DNA of 51,114 nt, from positions 5,239,006-5,290,119 of the forward strand of contig NZ_JTIY01000001.1 of assembly GCF_000818175.1 (NCBI RefSeq), given 5' to 3'. Under the pieces are notes generated by a model. The model saw only the letters and a program-made list of their open reading frames with translations. It did no database searches and was not told the DNA's origin. Shown piece after piece: positions 27,353-34,623 of this stretch; the stretch's first letter is position 1; the number at the start of each line of letters is the position of its first letter. A program made the position numbers and the translations under genes. Source of the DNA: Streptomyces sp. AcH 505 (GTDB lineage Bacteria > Actinomycetota > Actinomycetes > Streptomycetales > Streptomycetaceae).

Positions 27353-28543
27353 ATGTCCCTCCCACCCCGGACCGAAGAGCAGCCGCTGCTCGGTCCTTAC
27401 GATCTCGGTGCGGGGCTGAGACTGCGCAACCGCGTGGTCATGGCGCCGATGACCCGGGCCCGTGCGGACAATCCGGCGCTGGCTCCGACGACATTGCACA
27501 GCGAGTACTACCGGCAGCGGGCCGGCGCCGGTCTGATCGTGTCGGAAGGCACCTGGATCAGCCCGCAAGCGGTGGGGGCGGTGCGTGTGCCCGGCATCTA
27601 CAGCCAGGAGCAGGTACGGGCCTGGGCGGCGGTGACGTCGGCCGTGCACGACGAGGGCGGAACCGTCTTCGCCCAACTCGCCCACACCGGCGCCGCCTCG
27701 CACCCGGACTTCCACCAGGGGCATCTCCCGGTCGCACCCTCCGCCGTCAATCCCGGCGGTACGGTGCACACGCCGAACGGGCCCACCCACGTCATCACGC
27801 CCCGCGCGCTGAGCACACACCAGATCGCGGACGTCGTGGAGCAGTACCGGTCGGCCGCGGCCAACGCGCGGCTGGCGGGCTTCGACGGTGTGGAGCTGCA
27901 CGCCCAACGCGGCTATCTCATCGCCCAGTTCCTCAATCCCGCGCTCAACCTGCGTACCGACGCCTACGGCGGCACGGTGGAGGGCAGGGCCCGCTTCCTG
28001 TTCGAGGTGCTCGACGCGGTGACCGGCGTCTGGGGGCCGCACCGGGTGGGCGTCAAGTTCGCCCCGCACCAGGCGCTGGGGGCGTCACACGAGGTCTCGC
28101 CGGAGATCCTGGCCGTGCACGAGCATGTGGCCGCGCGACTCAGCGACTACCCGCTTGCCTATCTGCACTTGATGATGACCCGGCGGCCCAACGAGAAGGT
28201 GACTCCGGCCCAACGGCAGGAATCCCTCAGGCTGTTCCGGCCGCTGTACCGCGGAACGCTCATCGCCAACGCAGGCCTCGACCAGGAATCCGCCAACGCC
28301 GTCATCGGCGAAGGCCTCGCCGATCTGGTCTCCTTCGCCGAGCTGTTCATCGGCAACCCCGACCTCCCCACCCGCTTCCGGCACGGTCTGCCGCTCGCCA
28401 CGGGCGACCGGGCCACGTTCTACCAGGGCGGCCCCGACGGCTACACCGACTATCCGCCGGCGGCACCGATACGCGCCTCGCCGGCGGCGGAGGTCGGTCC
28501 GCAACCTGTTCCGTCTCAACCACAACCCCGGAGGACGTCATGA
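27353..28543 (+). CDS. NADH:flavin oxidoreductase, Old Yellow Enzyme family, with altered active-site motif
   Basis: 396 residues; FMN-dependent ene-reductase fold (NRVVMAPMTRARA at the start; TDAYGGTVEGRARF; FAELFIGNPDLPTRF at the end). The ATG at 27353 has GAGGAGG six bases upstream. The usual HxxN/H pair that holds the substrate carbonyl reads HAQR here (His183, Arg186), Tyr188 is kept, and the common QLWHxGR stretch reads QLAHTGA. The reaction may therefore differ from simple enone reduction. The stop overlaps the next ATG, so it is coupled to the SnoaL-like gene. The 138 bp upstream (27215-27352) holds no gene. Confidence 0.93.
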   Translation: MSLPPRTEEQPLLGPYDLGAGLRLRNRVVMAPMTRARADNPALAPTTLHSEYYRQRAGAGLIVSEGTWISPQAVGAVRVPGIYSQEQVRAWAAVTSAVHDEGGTVFAQLAHTGAASHPDFHQGHLPVAPSAVNPGGTVHTPNGPTHVITPRALSTHQIADVVEQYRSAAANARLAGFDGVELHAQRGYLIAQFLNPALNLRTDAYGGTVEGRARFLFEVLDAVTGVWGPHRVGVKFAPHQALGASHEVSPEILAVHEHVAARLSDYPLAYLHLMMTRRPNEKVTPAQRQESLRLFRPLYRGTLIANAGLDQESANAVIGEGLADLVSFAELFIGNPDLPTRFRHGLPLATGDRATFYQGGPDGYTDYPPAAPIRASPAAEVGPQPVPSQPQPRRTS

Positions 28544-29022
28544 CTGACACGACCCTGCGACTCCTGGCCGACCGCGCCGCCGTCGCCGACACACTGCACC
28601 GCTACGCGGCCGGACTCGACCACGGCGACGCCGAACTGTTCACGTCCTCGCTCACCGAGGACGCCACGGTCGACCTGACCCCCGCCACCACCAAGATCGG
28701 CCTGGAATTCCCGGTGCTGGCCCCGCGTGACGTCGTCGTCGGCGCGCTGATCCCCGCCGTCGGTCCCCTCGACACCAGCCACGTCATCAGCAACATCCGC
28801 ACGACCGTGGACGGCGACAGCGCGAGCGTCCAGTGCTACGCGATGGCCCAGCACTTCCCGCCCGGCGAAGGACCCAAGCCCGACCGCACCCGCCACGCGC
28901 TGATGATGAACCGCTACGACGCCGACCTCGTACGCGACGGCGAGAACTGGCGCATCCGCCGACTCACCATCGACAGCGCATGGTTCACCGGCGACCCGAC
29001 CGTGCTGCTCCCGGAGAGCTGA
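28540..29022 (+). CDS. SnoaL-like / NTF2-fold protein
   Basis: 160 residues, single cone-shaped alpha+beta domain (LLADRAAVADTLHRYAAGLDHGD at the start; WRIRRLTIDSAWFTGDP near the end). The family includes cyclases, isomerases, dehydratases and non-catalytic binding proteins. The ATG at 28540 overlaps the oxidoreductase stop, so both probably act on the same molecule. Convergent with the esterase gene, with only 28 bp between. Confidence 0.9.
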   Translation: MTDTTLRLLADRAAVADTLHRYAAGLDHGDAELFTSSLTEDATVDLTPATTKIGLEFPVLAPRDVVVGALIPAVGPLDTSHVISNIRTTVDGDSASVQCYAMAQHFPPGEGPKPDRTRHALMMNRYDADLVRDGENWRIRRLTIDSAWFTGDPTVLLPES

Positions 29023-29050
29023 TCCGCGCAGGCCCCGGACCGTTCCTCCG

Positions 29051-30013
29051 TCACTTCGCCAAGGCGGTGCGCAGGAACGCGAGGATCTCCGCCCGGGCGG
29101 CCTCGGCCTGTGGTTCCACGCCGGGCAGTGTGAGGAACGCGTGCTTCGCTCCCGGGTATTCGGTGAGCCGCACCGAGGTCCCCGCCGTGCGCAGTCGCTC
29201 GGCATAGCGCCGGCCGTGGTCGGCCGCCGGGTCCTGGGTGGGTACCACCACGAGCGCCGGGGCGAGCCCGCCCAGGTCGTCCGCGTACAGGGGTGAGACC
29301 GCGCGGGCCTCGGCCGCCGAGGAGGCGGCGAGCCGCTGGAAGAGCCGCAGTTGCGGCAGGGCCAGGGTCGGGCTGTCCGCGTACTCGGCGACCGAGGGAT
29401 AGTCGAACATCGTCGCGGTCACGTCGACCGCGGGGTTGACCAGCACCTGCGCCGTGAGCTCCAGGCCCGCCTCCCTTGCCCGGATCGCCGTCAGCGCGCT
29501 GATCAGAGCACCGCAACTCTCACCGAAGACGGCCACGCGCGCGGGGTCGGCACCCCACTGCGCCGCGTGCCGCACCACGTGGTCGAGCACGTCCCAACCG
29601 TCGTCGGCGGCGTTCGCGAGCGGGCTGTCCGGGGTGAGGAGGCGGTGCTCGACGGAGACGACGAGGGCGGGCAGCCTCGCGGCGAGACGGCTGTTGGTCC
29701 AGTCGCACTGCACCGCCGTGCCCACGAAGCTGCCTCCGTGGACATGGACCACGAGGGGCAGGCCGGCCGGGGCTGCGGCCTCCTCGTCCCCCGTCGGCGC
29801 CGGCCGGTAGACCCGGACCGCCAGGTCGCGGCCGGGCAGCGCGATCTCCTGCCAGCCGATCGCGGCTCCCGGATCCGGCTCCCCGAGGAACGCCCGGGCC
29901 GCGCCGGAGGCCCGGAAACGGTTCTCCGCCTCGCGGTAGGCGAGCAGTTCCCCGGTCGTTATCGCCGCGAAGTCGGGCTCCGCCGGCCGCGTCCCGGCAG
30001 TGAACTCACTCAT
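29051..30013 (-). CDS. Alpha/beta hydrolase, HSL/GDXG-like esterase
   Basis: 320 residues. Oxyanion-hole motif VHVHGGSF (His92-Gly94), nucleophile elbow GESCG (Ser166), acid in VPTQDPAADHG and catalytic His in AKHAFLTLPG. The nucleophile motif is GESCG rather than the usual GDSAGG. No signal peptide. ATG at 30013 with AAGGAG. It diverges from a TetR gene across a GTGCAT repeat array and is probably repressed by that regulator. Confidence 0.94.
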   Translation of the reverse strand: MSEFTAGTRPAEPDFAAITTGELLAYREAENRFRASGAARAFLGEPDPGAAIGWQEIALPGRDLAVRVYRPAPTGDEEAAAPAGLPLVVHVHGGSFVGTAVQCDWTNSRLAARLPALVVSVEHRLLTPDSPLANAADDGWDVLDHVVRHAAQWGADPARVAVFGESCGALISALTAIRAREAGLELTAQVLVNPAVDVTATMFDYPSVAEYADSPTLALPQLRLFQRLAASSAAEARAVSPLYADDLGGLAPALVVVPTQDPAADHGRRYAERLRTAGTSVRLTEYPGAKHAFLTLPGVEPQAEAARAEILAFLRTALAK

Positions 30014-30081
30014 GGCTCCTTCTTCCCTCCCGGCCGGATGCCGGGTACGTCGTGGTGACCGGACGGTCCGTTGTCCTCATT

Positions 30082-30136
30082 ATGCACGCACCGCGTGCAT
30101 CGGCAAGTGCATGAATGAGTGCATCGATGAACGCAT
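30082..30136. promoter_or_regulatory. Operator array: palindrome plus GTGCAT repeats at 12-bp period
   Basis: ATGCACGCaccGCGTGCAT (30082-30100) is a perfect 8-bp-arm palindrome. Its right half begins a series GTGCAT 30095, GTGCAT 30107, GTGCAT 30119, ACGCAT 30131, each 12 bp apart. It lies in the 155-bp gap between the divergent esterase and TetR genes, the expected place for an autoregulatory TetR operator. Confidence 0.75.
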
Positions 30137-30168
30137 GGGCTAGGCTGAGTCCGGACGAGAGGGGCGAG

Positions 30169-30822
30169 ATGACGGGTCGAAGGCGATGGTCGACCGACGA
30201 GATCCTGGACACGGCGGCGGAACTGCTGCGCACGAGCGACGCCGAGTCGTTCAGCGTGCGCAAACTCGCCGCAGCGCTCGGGACCGACTCCTCCAGCCTC
30301 TACCGGCACTTCCGCAACAAGACCGAACTGCTGCGCGCGGTTGCCGACCGGATCCTCCTGGCCGCCATGGACGGCTACCGGCCCGAGGGCAACTGGCGGC
30401 AGCGCGTCACCGCAGTGGCCCTGCGCCTGCGGGAGGCGTTCGGCGAACAGCCCCAGCTCGCCGCGGTGTGGGGACGCCATGCGTCCGGCGGCACCGGATC
30501 CCGGCTGGTCATGGAGGAAATGCTGCAGGCCCTGCGCGCGTCAGGCCTGCCCGACGAGGAAGTCCCCGTGCGATACCACCGCACCGTGATCCTCGTCGCG
30601 GCGCTCATCGCCTCCGAGGCCGGTATCAGCGCCATCACGCCCGAGGAGTACGAGCAGGGCATGGAGCAGTTCCGCGTCGCGGTGCTCGGCGCCGATCCCG
30701 AACGATTCCCCGCCCTGGCCCACTACGCCCGCGACCTCCGCCCCCTCGGAGCGGACCGCAGCGCGGCGTTCGAAGACGTCCTCGCGGCCCAACTCGACCG
30801 CATCGAGGCACTGATCCCCTGA
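30169..30822 (+). CDS. TetR family transcriptional regulator (divergent from esterase)
   Basis: 217 residues from the ATG at 30169 (MTGRRRWSTDEILD), which has GAGGGGCG upstream; an in-frame extension to 30115 would overlap the operator array. N-terminal HTH at about 25-50 (SVRKLAAALGTDSSSLYRHFRNKTELL) and an all-helical TetR_C-type ligand domain. Probably represses itself and the divergent esterase gene. Convergent with the XRE-MurA gene, with a strong hairpin between. Confidence 0.94.
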   Translation: MTGRRRWSTDEILDTAAELLRTSDAESFSVRKLAAALGTDSSSLYRHFRNKTELLRAVADRILLAAMDGYRPEGNWRQRVTAVALRLREAFGEQPQLAAVWGRHASGGTGSRLVMEEMLQALRASGLPDEEVPVRYHRTVILVAALIASEAGISAITPEEYEQGMEQFRVAVLGADPERFPALAHYARDLRPLGADRSAAFEDVLAAQLDRIEALIP

Positions 30823-30831
30823 CGCGCCGGA

Positions 30832-30889
30832 ACGCCGACGCACCCCGTCCTACCCGTTTCGCGGCGGGTCGGACGGGGTGCGTCGGCGT
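30832..30889. terminator. Bidirectional terminator between TetR and XRE-MurA genes
   Basis: ACGCCGACGCACCCCGTCC (30832-30850) is perfectly complementary to 30871-30889, a 19-bp stem. The 20-nt loop contains a further 5-bp stem (ACCCG with CGGGT). It stands between two convergent genes. Confidence 0.9.
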
Positions 30890-30916
30890 GTGTCAGCGTG
30901 CGGCGACGTTCTTCGG

Positions 30917-32446
30917 TCAGATGTCCCGGAAGATTTCGATCTGCGCGCCCACCGAGTTCAGGCGTTCCGCCAGGTCCTCGTAGCCGCGGTTGATGACGTA
31001 CACGTTGCGCAGCACCGATGTGCCCTCCGCCGCCATCATGGCCAGCAGGACCACTACGGCCGGGCGCAGCGCCGGGGGGCACATCATTTCGGCGGCGCGC
31101 CAGCGGGTGGGGCCCTCGACCAGGACCCGGTGCGGGTCGAGGAGTTGGAGCCGGCCGCCCAGCCGGTTGAGGTCCGTCAGGTAGATGGCGCGGTTGTCGT
31201 AGACCCAGTCGTGGATGAGGGTCTTGCCCTGCGCCACGGCGGCGATGGCGGCGAAGAACGGCACGTTGTCGATGTTCAGGCCGGGGAACGGCATGGGGTG
31301 GATCTTGTCGATCGGCGCCTCCAGCTTGGAGGGCCGTACGGTCAGGTCCACCAGCCGGGTACGGCCGTTGTCGGCCGCGTACTCGCTGGTCAGGTCGTGG
31401 TCGAGGCCCATCTCCTCCAGTACGGCGAGTTCGATCTCCAGGAACTCGATCGGGACCCGGCGGATGGTCAGCCGCGACTCGGTGACCACGGCCGCCGCGA
31501 TCAGGCTCATCGCCTCGACCGGGTCCTCGGAGGGGGAGTAGTCCACGTCCGCGTCGATGGACGGTACGCCGTGCACGGTCAGCGTCGTCGTGCCGATGCC
31601 GTCGACCCGTACGCCCAGCGCTTCGAGGAAGAAGCACAGGTCCTGGACCATGTAGTTGGACGAGGCGTTGCGGATGACCGTCGCGCCGTCGTGGCGGGCG
31701 GCCGCCAGGAGCGCGTTCTCGGTGACCGTGTCGCCGCGCTCGGTCAGGACGATGGGGCGGCTGGGCGAGACCGAGTGGTCGACCTGCGCGTGGTACATGC
31801 CCTCGGTCGCCGCGATGTCCAGGCCGAACCGGCGCAGGGCGATCATGTGCGGCTCGATGGTACGGGTGCCGAGGTCGCAGCCGCCGGCGTACGGCAGCCG
31901 GAAGTTGTCCATCCGGTGCAGCAGCGGGCCGAGGAACATGATGATGGAGCGGGTGCGGCGGGCGGCGTCCTCGTCGATGGCCGCCATGTCCAGCTCGGCG
32001 GGCGGCACGATTTCGAGGTCGACCCCGTCGTTGATCCACCGGGTGCGCACACCGATGGAGTTGAGGACTTCGAGGAGCCGGAAGACCTCTTCGATCCGGG
32101 CTACGCGGCGCAGTACCGTACGCCCCTTGTTGAGCAGGGAGCCGCAGAGCAGCGCCACACAGGCGTTCTTGCTCGTCTTGACGTCGATGGCGCCGGAGAG
32201 CCGGCGTCCGCCGACCACGCGCAGATGCATCGGCCCGGCGTAGCCGAGCGAGACGATCTCGCTGTCGAGTGCCTCGCCGATCCGGGCGATCATCTCAAGG
32301 CTGATGTTCTGATTGCCGCGCTCAATGCGATTCACGGCGCTCTGGCTGGTGGCCAGTGCCTCGGCGAGCTGTGTCTGTGTCCAGCCCCGGTGCTGTCGGG
32401 CGTCACGGATGAGCTTGCCGATGCGTACGAGGTAGTCGTCTGCCAT
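30917..32446 (-). CDS. XRE-type HTH fused to a MurA-like enolpyruvyl transferase
   Basis: 509 residues. Residues 5-66 form a Cro/C1-type HTH (IRDARQHRGWTQTQLAEAL, SQSAVNRIERG). Residues 73-505 are a full UDP-GlcNAc 1-carboxyvinyltransferase (EPSP-synthase fold): Lys93-Asn94 (TSKNACVALL), loop Cys190 (YAGGCDLGTR, the MurA catalytic Cys position), and DPVEAMSL with the conserved Asp. Key residues of the first peptidoglycan step are kept, so activity is possible, but the housekeeping murA is normally a separate gene without HTH. The fusion suggests a regulator that senses or makes a cell-wall precursor. A perfect palindrome (32457-32474) lies 11 bp upstream of the ATG. Confidence 0.93.
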   Translation of the reverse strand: MADDYLVRIGKLIRDARQHRGWTQTQLAEALATSQSAVNRIERGNQNISLEMIARIGEALDSEIVSLGYAGPMHLRVVGGRRLSGAIDVKTSKNACVALLCGSLLNKGRTVLRRVARIEEVFRLLEVLNSIGVRTRWINDGVDLEIVPPAELDMAAIDEDAARRTRSIIMFLGPLLHRMDNFRLPYAGGCDLGTRTIEPHMIALRRFGLDIAATEGMYHAQVDHSVSPSRPIVLTERGDTVTENALLAAARHDGATVIRNASSNYMVQDLCFFLEALGVRVDGIGTTTLTVHGVPSIDADVDYSPSEDPVEAMSLIAAAVVTESRLTIRRVPIEFLEIELAVLEEMGLDHDLTSEYAADNGRTRLVDLTVRPSKLEAPIDKIHPMPFPGLNIDNVPFFAAIAAVAQGKTLIHDWVYDNRAIYLTDLNRLGGRLQLLDPHRVLVEGPTRWRAAEMMCPPALRPAVVVLLAMMAAEGTSVLRNVYVINRGYEDLAERLNSVGAQIEIFRDI

Positions 32447-32456
32447 AGCGAAAGGC

Positions 32457-32474
32457 TATCTCACGTGTGAGATA
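32457..32474. promoter_or_regulatory. Perfect palindrome TATCTCAC-GT-GTGAGATA, likely XRE-MurA operator
   Basis: 8-bp arms with a 2-bp centre, just upstream of the XRE-MurA ATG. Position and symmetry fit autoregulation by the XRE domain of the gene's own product. Its outer six bases are the same as those of the palindrome before aconitase (42440-42457). Confidence 0.7.
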
Positions 32475-32511
32475 AGCGCCGCGCGAGGGGGGTCTGTCGC
32501 GTGAGGTCAAC

Positions 32512-32556
32512 CCGTACGGCCCCACAGTCCGATGATCGGTCTGTGGGGCCGTACGG
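32512..32556. terminator. Hairpin, 16-bp perfect stem
   Basis: CCGTACGGCCCCACAG (32512-32527) pairs with CTGTGGGGCCGTACGG (32541-32556); the 13-nt loop can close further by CCGA/TCGG. It lies downstream of the DUF4236 gene and upstream of the XRE-MurA promoter, so it may insulate one from the other. Confidence 0.85.
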
Positions 32557-32584
32557 ACAATCCGTATACCGCCGTTCGGGTTAC

Positions 32585-32608
32585 TGCCCGGCGCTCAGCC
32601 GCCGGGCA
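32585..32608 (-). terminator. Terminator of the DUF4236 gene
   Basis: TGCCCGGCG (32585-32593) and CGCCGGGCA (32600-32608) form a 9-bp stem with a 6-nt loop, four bases beyond the stop codon of the small gene. Confidence 0.8.
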
Positions 32609-32612
32609 GACC

Positions 32613-32813
32613 CTAACCGCGGCGCTTCGTCGTCGTCTTGCGCCAGCCGAAGGGGCCCGGCAGGTCCTGCGACGTCGTCTGCCGTCCTGTCGAACTTGAC
32701 GTGTGCCGCGGCCCGTGCTTGCCGCCGCCTGTCGTGATGGACCAGGAGTGGCGGTTGATGTTGAGCCGCACCCCCGGCAGGATCCGGAAACTCTTGCGGA
32801 ATGTGATCGGCAT
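32613..32813 (-). CDS. DUF4236 family small protein
   Basis: 66 residues. The sequence begins MPITFRKSFRILPGVRLNIN and continues with a Ser/Thr/Gly-rich GPRHTSSSTGRQTTSQDLPGPFGW-like stretch typical of DUF4236 (short beta-rich domain of unknown function, often at the N-terminus of larger proteins; here it stands alone). The ATG at 32813 has GAGGAGG eight bases upstream. No membrane segment. Two hairpins follow it. Confidence 0.88.
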   Translation of the reverse strand: MPITFRKSFRILPGVRLNINRHSWSITTGGGKHGPRHTSSSTGRQTTSQDLPGPFGWRKTTTKRRG

Positions 32814-33137
32814 CTGCGCCTCCTCTGTCAGGGGTACGGATATCCCGTCAACGCCGATACATGCCCGGCAGGTTGGCCGGAATTTCGAGCAGGTGGCAGC
32901 GGTGCTCCGCCGGCCGGACGGGGGCATCGACCGGCCCTGGGGCTGTCGTTCGGATCAGGCCCTGGGTCGTGTCCGCGAAGTCTCGTCTGGCTCGCGGGGG
33001 CTGGCACGCACGCTCGCGGCGTTGCCGACATGCCCAAGTAGCTCCGCTACAAGGCCACATCGGCGCCTTGCGATCGCACGCACCAGCCCCCGCGAGCCCC
33101 GCCCCGAGGGCGGACGACGATACTTCGCGGACACTCC
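32814..33137. other. 324-bp gene-free gap holding a long palindrome
   Basis: No reading frame here has family resemblance or a ribosome site. The left part (32814-32968) shows nothing clear beyond the leader of the DUF4236 gene; the right part is the palindromic element at 32969-33134. Confidence 0.7.
32969..33134. repeat. 166-bp imperfect palindromic element, MITE- or REP-like
   Basis: Outer ends GTGTCCGCGAAGT (begins 32969) and ACTTCGCGGACAC (33122-33134) are perfect inverted copies. Inside them GGCTCGCGGGGGCTGG pairs with CCAGCCCCCGCGAGCC, then a partly paired zone, and an apex GTAGC-TCC-GCTAC (33038-33050). The whole can fold into one long stem. It ends three bases from the stop codon of the binding-protein-like gene. 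No transposase is coded. It could be a mobile non-autonomous element, or an elaborate terminator. Confidence 0.7.
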
Positions 33138-34616
33138 CTAGCCGTTCTTCTCCCGCGGTCTGCCGTTGGCCGCCGACACCTCGACGAACACCGCCCTGCC
33201 CTGGGCGGTCAGCCGCAGCACCGGGACCGCTTTGTCGCGCGGGTTGCCGTTGTTCTGGAAGGACAGAAAACCGCTCGCACCGGCCACCTGCTGACCGCCG
33301 TCCATCTGGTGGAACATCCGCGCCACCGCGTCCCCGACGACCTCGCCCTGCGAGCTGGCCGCCATCTGTACGCCGGTCGCCGCCGTCAGCACGGCGTCGT
33401 GGGCCATGATGGCCTGGCCGTCGTCGCGGCTGTCGTTGGGGAACCACCGGTCCAGCTCGGCGCCTTCGGCGAAGAACTTGGCCGAGGGGGCCGAGACCGC
33501 GTCCGGGTTCTTCTTGTACATGTCGGGGTGGGCGAGGCCGGTGTACAGCACGTTGATCTTCGTCGCCGCCGCGTCGGCGAGCTTGTCCGCCGTGAGATTG
33601 CTGGTGTCGTCACCGGCGATCACGGTGAACTGCTCCGACTGGCAGTTCCGGTTGGCCAGCGAGTCGAGGAAGCTCGTGAGATGGATCCCGCGCCCGGCGA
33701 AGTAGATCACCTGAGGTTTCTGGGCGCACAACTCCACCGACATGAAGCGCAGTTCCGTCTGCCAGGCGCTGCGCACCGACGAGTCGAACGTCTTCGTCTC
33801 GGCCACCAGCCGATGGCCGGCCTTGTCGGGGAAGGCCCGGGTGAACGCGGGGCCCAGGGTGCCGGCGTAGAGGTTTCCCTTCGCCGCGTCCTGCACCACG
33901 ACCGCCGTTTTGAACTTGTTCCGCTTGAGATAGCCGGCCGCCGCGTACGCCTCGTCCACGTTGGTCGGCGACACCCGCACGAAGTTGTGTATGTCCTGGA
34001 TGTCGGTGGCCGTCATCGTGGAGGCGACCATCGCGATGCCCTTCTTGGACAGCTCCCTGATGGCGGCCAGATTCTCGTCCGTGCTGGGGCCGAGGCCGGT
34101 GACGGCGACGAGCCTGCCCTGCTTGTCGTCGGCGCGGGCGGTCAGTTCGCCGACCGTGTGCCGCCAATGGGCCGATCTGCTGCCGGTGTTGGCGAGCAGC
34201 AGCCGGATCTTCGGCTTCCCGCCGAGATCGCCCTCGTTGTAGCGGTACTGCGCGAGATAGGCGCCCTCCAGCTCGTGCCGCACCGACTCGGACGAGTTGC
34301 TGTCGTCGTCCTTCAGGGTGAAGGAGGTCATGTAGGCGACGCTCACATAACTGTCCTCGCCCTTCGCGACCTTGGCGTTCTCCTGCCGGATCTTCTTCTC
34401 GACCGGCGCGAGATGACCGGCGAAGGTGTACGAGCCGTCGGTCACCCCCACGCACTCGGCGTCGTCGCCCATCTTCACCACGCCCGCGCCGCACCGGGCC
34501 TGCGACTCCTGGAGCCAGGAGACCAAGAACCAGCCGCCCACCGCGAGTACGGCGGCGGTGACCACCCCGAACACGATCCGCCGGACGACGTGCAGCGGCC
34601 ATTCGACTCTGACCAT
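33138..34616 (-). CDS. Membrane-anchored periplasmic-binding-fold protein (Peripla_BP_6 type)
   Basis: 492 residues from the ATG at 34616, eight bases after the upstream gene's stop. A single membrane segment at about residues 11-32 (FGVVTAAVLAVGGWFLVSWL) without a cleavage or lipobox site places the rest outside the cell as a type II anchored protein. The outer part is a type 1 periplasmic-binding fold like that of branched amino acid receptors (LLLANTGSRSAHW, AMVASTMTATDI, VVVQDAAKGNLYAG, FTVIAGDDTSNLTADKL). No permease or transporter ATPase gene is near. It is paired with the P-loop-like gene upstream, so a sensing role is more likely than transport. Confidence 0.85.
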   Translation of the reverse strand: MVRVEWPLHVVRRIVFGVVTAAVLAVGGWFLVSWLQESQARCGAGVVKMGDDAECVGVTDGSYTFAGHLAPVEKKIRQENAKVAKGEDSYVSVAYMTSFTLKDDDSNSSESVRHELEGAYLAQYRYNEGDLGGKPKIRLLLANTGSRSAHWRHTVGELTARADDKQGRLVAVTGLGPSTDENLAAIRELSKKGIAMVASTMTATDIQDIHNFVRVSPTNVDEAYAAAGYLKRNKFKTAVVVQDAAKGNLYAGTLGPAFTRAFPDKAGHRLVAETKTFDSSVRSAWQTELRFMSVELCAQKPQVIYFAGRGIHLTSFLDSLANRNCQSEQFTVIAGDDTSNLTADKLADAAATKINVLYTGLAHPDMYKKNPDAVSAPSAKFFAEGAELDRWFPNDSRDDGQAIMAHDAVLTAATGVQMAASSQGEVVGDAVARMFHQMDGGQQVAGASGFLSFQNNGNPRDKAVPVLRLTAQGRAVFVEVSAANGRPREKNG

Positions 34617-34623
34617 CACCGGC

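Noticed and set aside
30723..32470. Frames on either strand overlapping XRE-MurA
   Set aside because: Low-complexity translations in other frames of a gene with intact MurA and HTH motifs.
32848..33447. 199-residue frame running through the palindromic element
   Set aside because: It is formed from the palindrome and the antisense frame of the binding-protein gene; no ribosome site and no family features.
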